Assembly (NCBI GenBank): GCA_019307805.1
Contig: JAFDIX010000202.1
Span: 1 to 5,903, forward strand
Reading direction: 5' to 3'
Origin: Deltaproteobacteria bacterium
GTDB taxonomy: Bacteria; Desulfobacterota; DSM-4660; Desulfatiglandales; HGW-15
DNA length: 5,903 nt
This document shows, piece by piece, positions 5,122-5,903 of this stretch (position 1 is its first letter; each line of letters opens with the position of its first letter). The notes beneath the pieces were generated by a model. It worked only from the letters and a program-made list of their open reading frames with translations, made no database searches and was not told the origin of the DNA. The translations under genes were made by a program, and so were the position numbers.

Positions 5122-5808
5122 TCATCTTTCCTGACATACCCGAAAGTAGGCGCACACCCCTTGTATTGTTTCCTCGATGCCGGACTTTTCCGTATTGATC
5201 ACCATATCATAATGGACGGAATCGGAGACTTTCTTGTGAAAGGAATGCCTGATAAAGGCGCTGCGTTGGGATTCCCTTTGCAGAACACGGCCCGTTGCCT
5301 CTTCTGAGGAGACATCAAAGGTACGTGCAATATTCTCGATTCTCTTTTCCCGGGGAGCGACGGTCCGAAGGCTGAACCTGAGTTCCGATGGAATAATGAA
5401 ATTTGCCCCCCTGCCTACGATGACCGCATTTCCATGAAGGGCAATGGCGCTGACCACTTTCATGAGATGTTTGAGATAGAGACCAGGATACAGATATTCC
5501 TTTTTGATAAAGGACACGATGAAATCCTCGAGACCCGAAAGACTCTCCCTTTCCACACTTTCTATCAATTTTGAACTCACGTGGGCACTCTCGGCAATGA
5601 CTTCTATGAGGGTCTTGTCGAAAAAATCAAAATGGAGGTGATCCGCAATACCCTTTGCAATGACGGACCCGCCGCTTCCGGGCTGGCTTGAGACAGTAAT
5701 GACTGAAAGCTGTTCATCCCCGGCTTTCTTCCCCCCCGCCTTTGCCTCCTCCCATTTTTCGACCTGCTTTCGAATAACCTCATCCATCGATGATTCACTC
5801 ATTTCCAT
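5122..5808 (-). CDS. Cytidylate kinase-like family protein (P-loop nucleotide kinase)
   Basis: This 228-residue cytosolic protein resembles the cytidylate kinase-like P-loop family (PF13189 type). The nucleotide-binding loop reads SSQPGSGGSVIAKGIA (40-55), the glycine-rich form used by this family instead of GxxxxGKS/T. It is followed by FDFFDKTLI (60-68), a helical middle segment, AVIVGRGANFII (128-139), an Arg-rich lid-like part (REKRIENIARTF, 153-164) and VSDSVHYDMVINTEKSGIEE near the C-terminus, where CMP kinases bind the second nucleotide. Residues 1-33 are a charged, probably helical extension before the core. The start is the ATG at 5808: AAGGAGGAG (5823-5815) lies 6 nt upstream, whereas a longer frame from 5835 has no SD. 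The overlap with the frame ending at 5795 suggests an operon with an upstream gene. The phosphate acceptor is unknown, and it need not be the housekeeping Cmk. Confidence 0.85.
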   Translation of the reverse strand: MEMSESSMDEVIRKQVEKWEEAKAGGKKAGDEQLSVITVSSQPGSGGSVIAKGIADHLHFDFFDKTLIEVIAESAHVSSKLIESVERESLSGLEDFIVSFIKKEYLYPGLYLKHLMKVVSAIALHGNAVIVGRGANFIIPSELRFSLRTVAPREKRIENIARTFDVSSEEATGRVLQRESQRSAFIRHSFHKKVSDSVHYDMVINTEKSGIEETIQGVCAYFRVCQER

Positions 5809-5903
5809 GCCTGTCTCCTCCTTCGGATTGCCCATATCTCAATTCACTGAACCGCTCCAGCCGACGATTGGTACAAATGAGGTATGCCGTCGACATGGCG
5901 AAC
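5795..5903 (-). CDS. Probable 3' end of an upstream minus-strand gene (partial)
   Basis: One minus-strand frame is open from the window edge to a TGA at 5797-5795. Its 35 codons include the stretch TAYLICTNRRLERFSELR, which has ordinary protein-like composition. It overlaps the first 14 bases of the kinase gene, whose SD lies inside it: the classic arrangement of two translationally coupled genes. The other two minus-strand frames stop earlier, near 5845 and 5838. The family cannot be recognised from so short a tail. The alternative is a chance open frame in the kinase leader. Confidence 0.42.
   Translation of the reverse strand, partial: FAMSTAYLICTNRRLERFSELRYGQSEGGDRHGNE

Noticed and set aside
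1..5903. tRNA, rRNA, CRISPR array, transposase, phage or toxin-antitoxin genes
   Set aside because: No cloverleaf, regularly spaced repeats, recombinase motifs or small paired genes were found on either strand.

Overview
The window most resembles chromosomal sequence from a mid-GC Gram-negative anaerobe, possibly a Desulfobacterota (former deltaproteobacterial) lineage. The reasons are strong AGGAGG-type Shine-Dalgarno sites, a radical SAM protein with a B12-type N-terminal fold, a cytidylate kinase-like protein, and an intergenic palindromic repeat of the 'GTCATTCCGG...' type. This placement is inferred from gene content and style; there is no marker gene.

Layout. Positions 1-345 are non-coding upstream DNA holding a good sigma70-type promoter (TTGACA, 17 nt, TATTCT) and a dyad at the expected transcription start. 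It drives a classical short-chain dehydrogenase (346-1110, +). Facing it, 70 bp away, is a 537-residue radical SAM protein (1181-2794, -) that starts at TTG behind a near-perfect SD. Its 5' side is a 387-bp divergent region (2795-3181) with two strong hairpins, one of them a bidirectional terminator-like element, and no convincing gene.

Rightward from 3182 is a compact operon. It starts with a metallo-beta-lactamase-fold gene cut to 79 residues just after its HxHxDH metal motif. It continues with a membrane-anchored hypothetical protein whose start overlaps the end of that remnant, then an Asp/Glu racemase-family protein 10 bp further on. The racemase has Asp where the first catalytic Cys is expected. 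Next comes a composite palindromic repeat (about 4890-5033) in which one palindrome appears to have inserted into the loop side of another. On the minus strand a cytidylate kinase-like protein (5122-5808) follows, preceded and overlapped by the probable 3' end of another minus-strand gene that runs off the window.

How the genes work together is not clear. SDR, radical SAM and racemase are all small-molecule enzymes, but they lie in separate transcription units and nothing ties them to one pathway. I see no phage, transposase, CRISPR, tRNA or rRNA. The best leads are the nested repeat, the truncated MBL gene fused into the next transcription unit, and the altered active site of the racemase. 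None amounts to a demonstrated new system.
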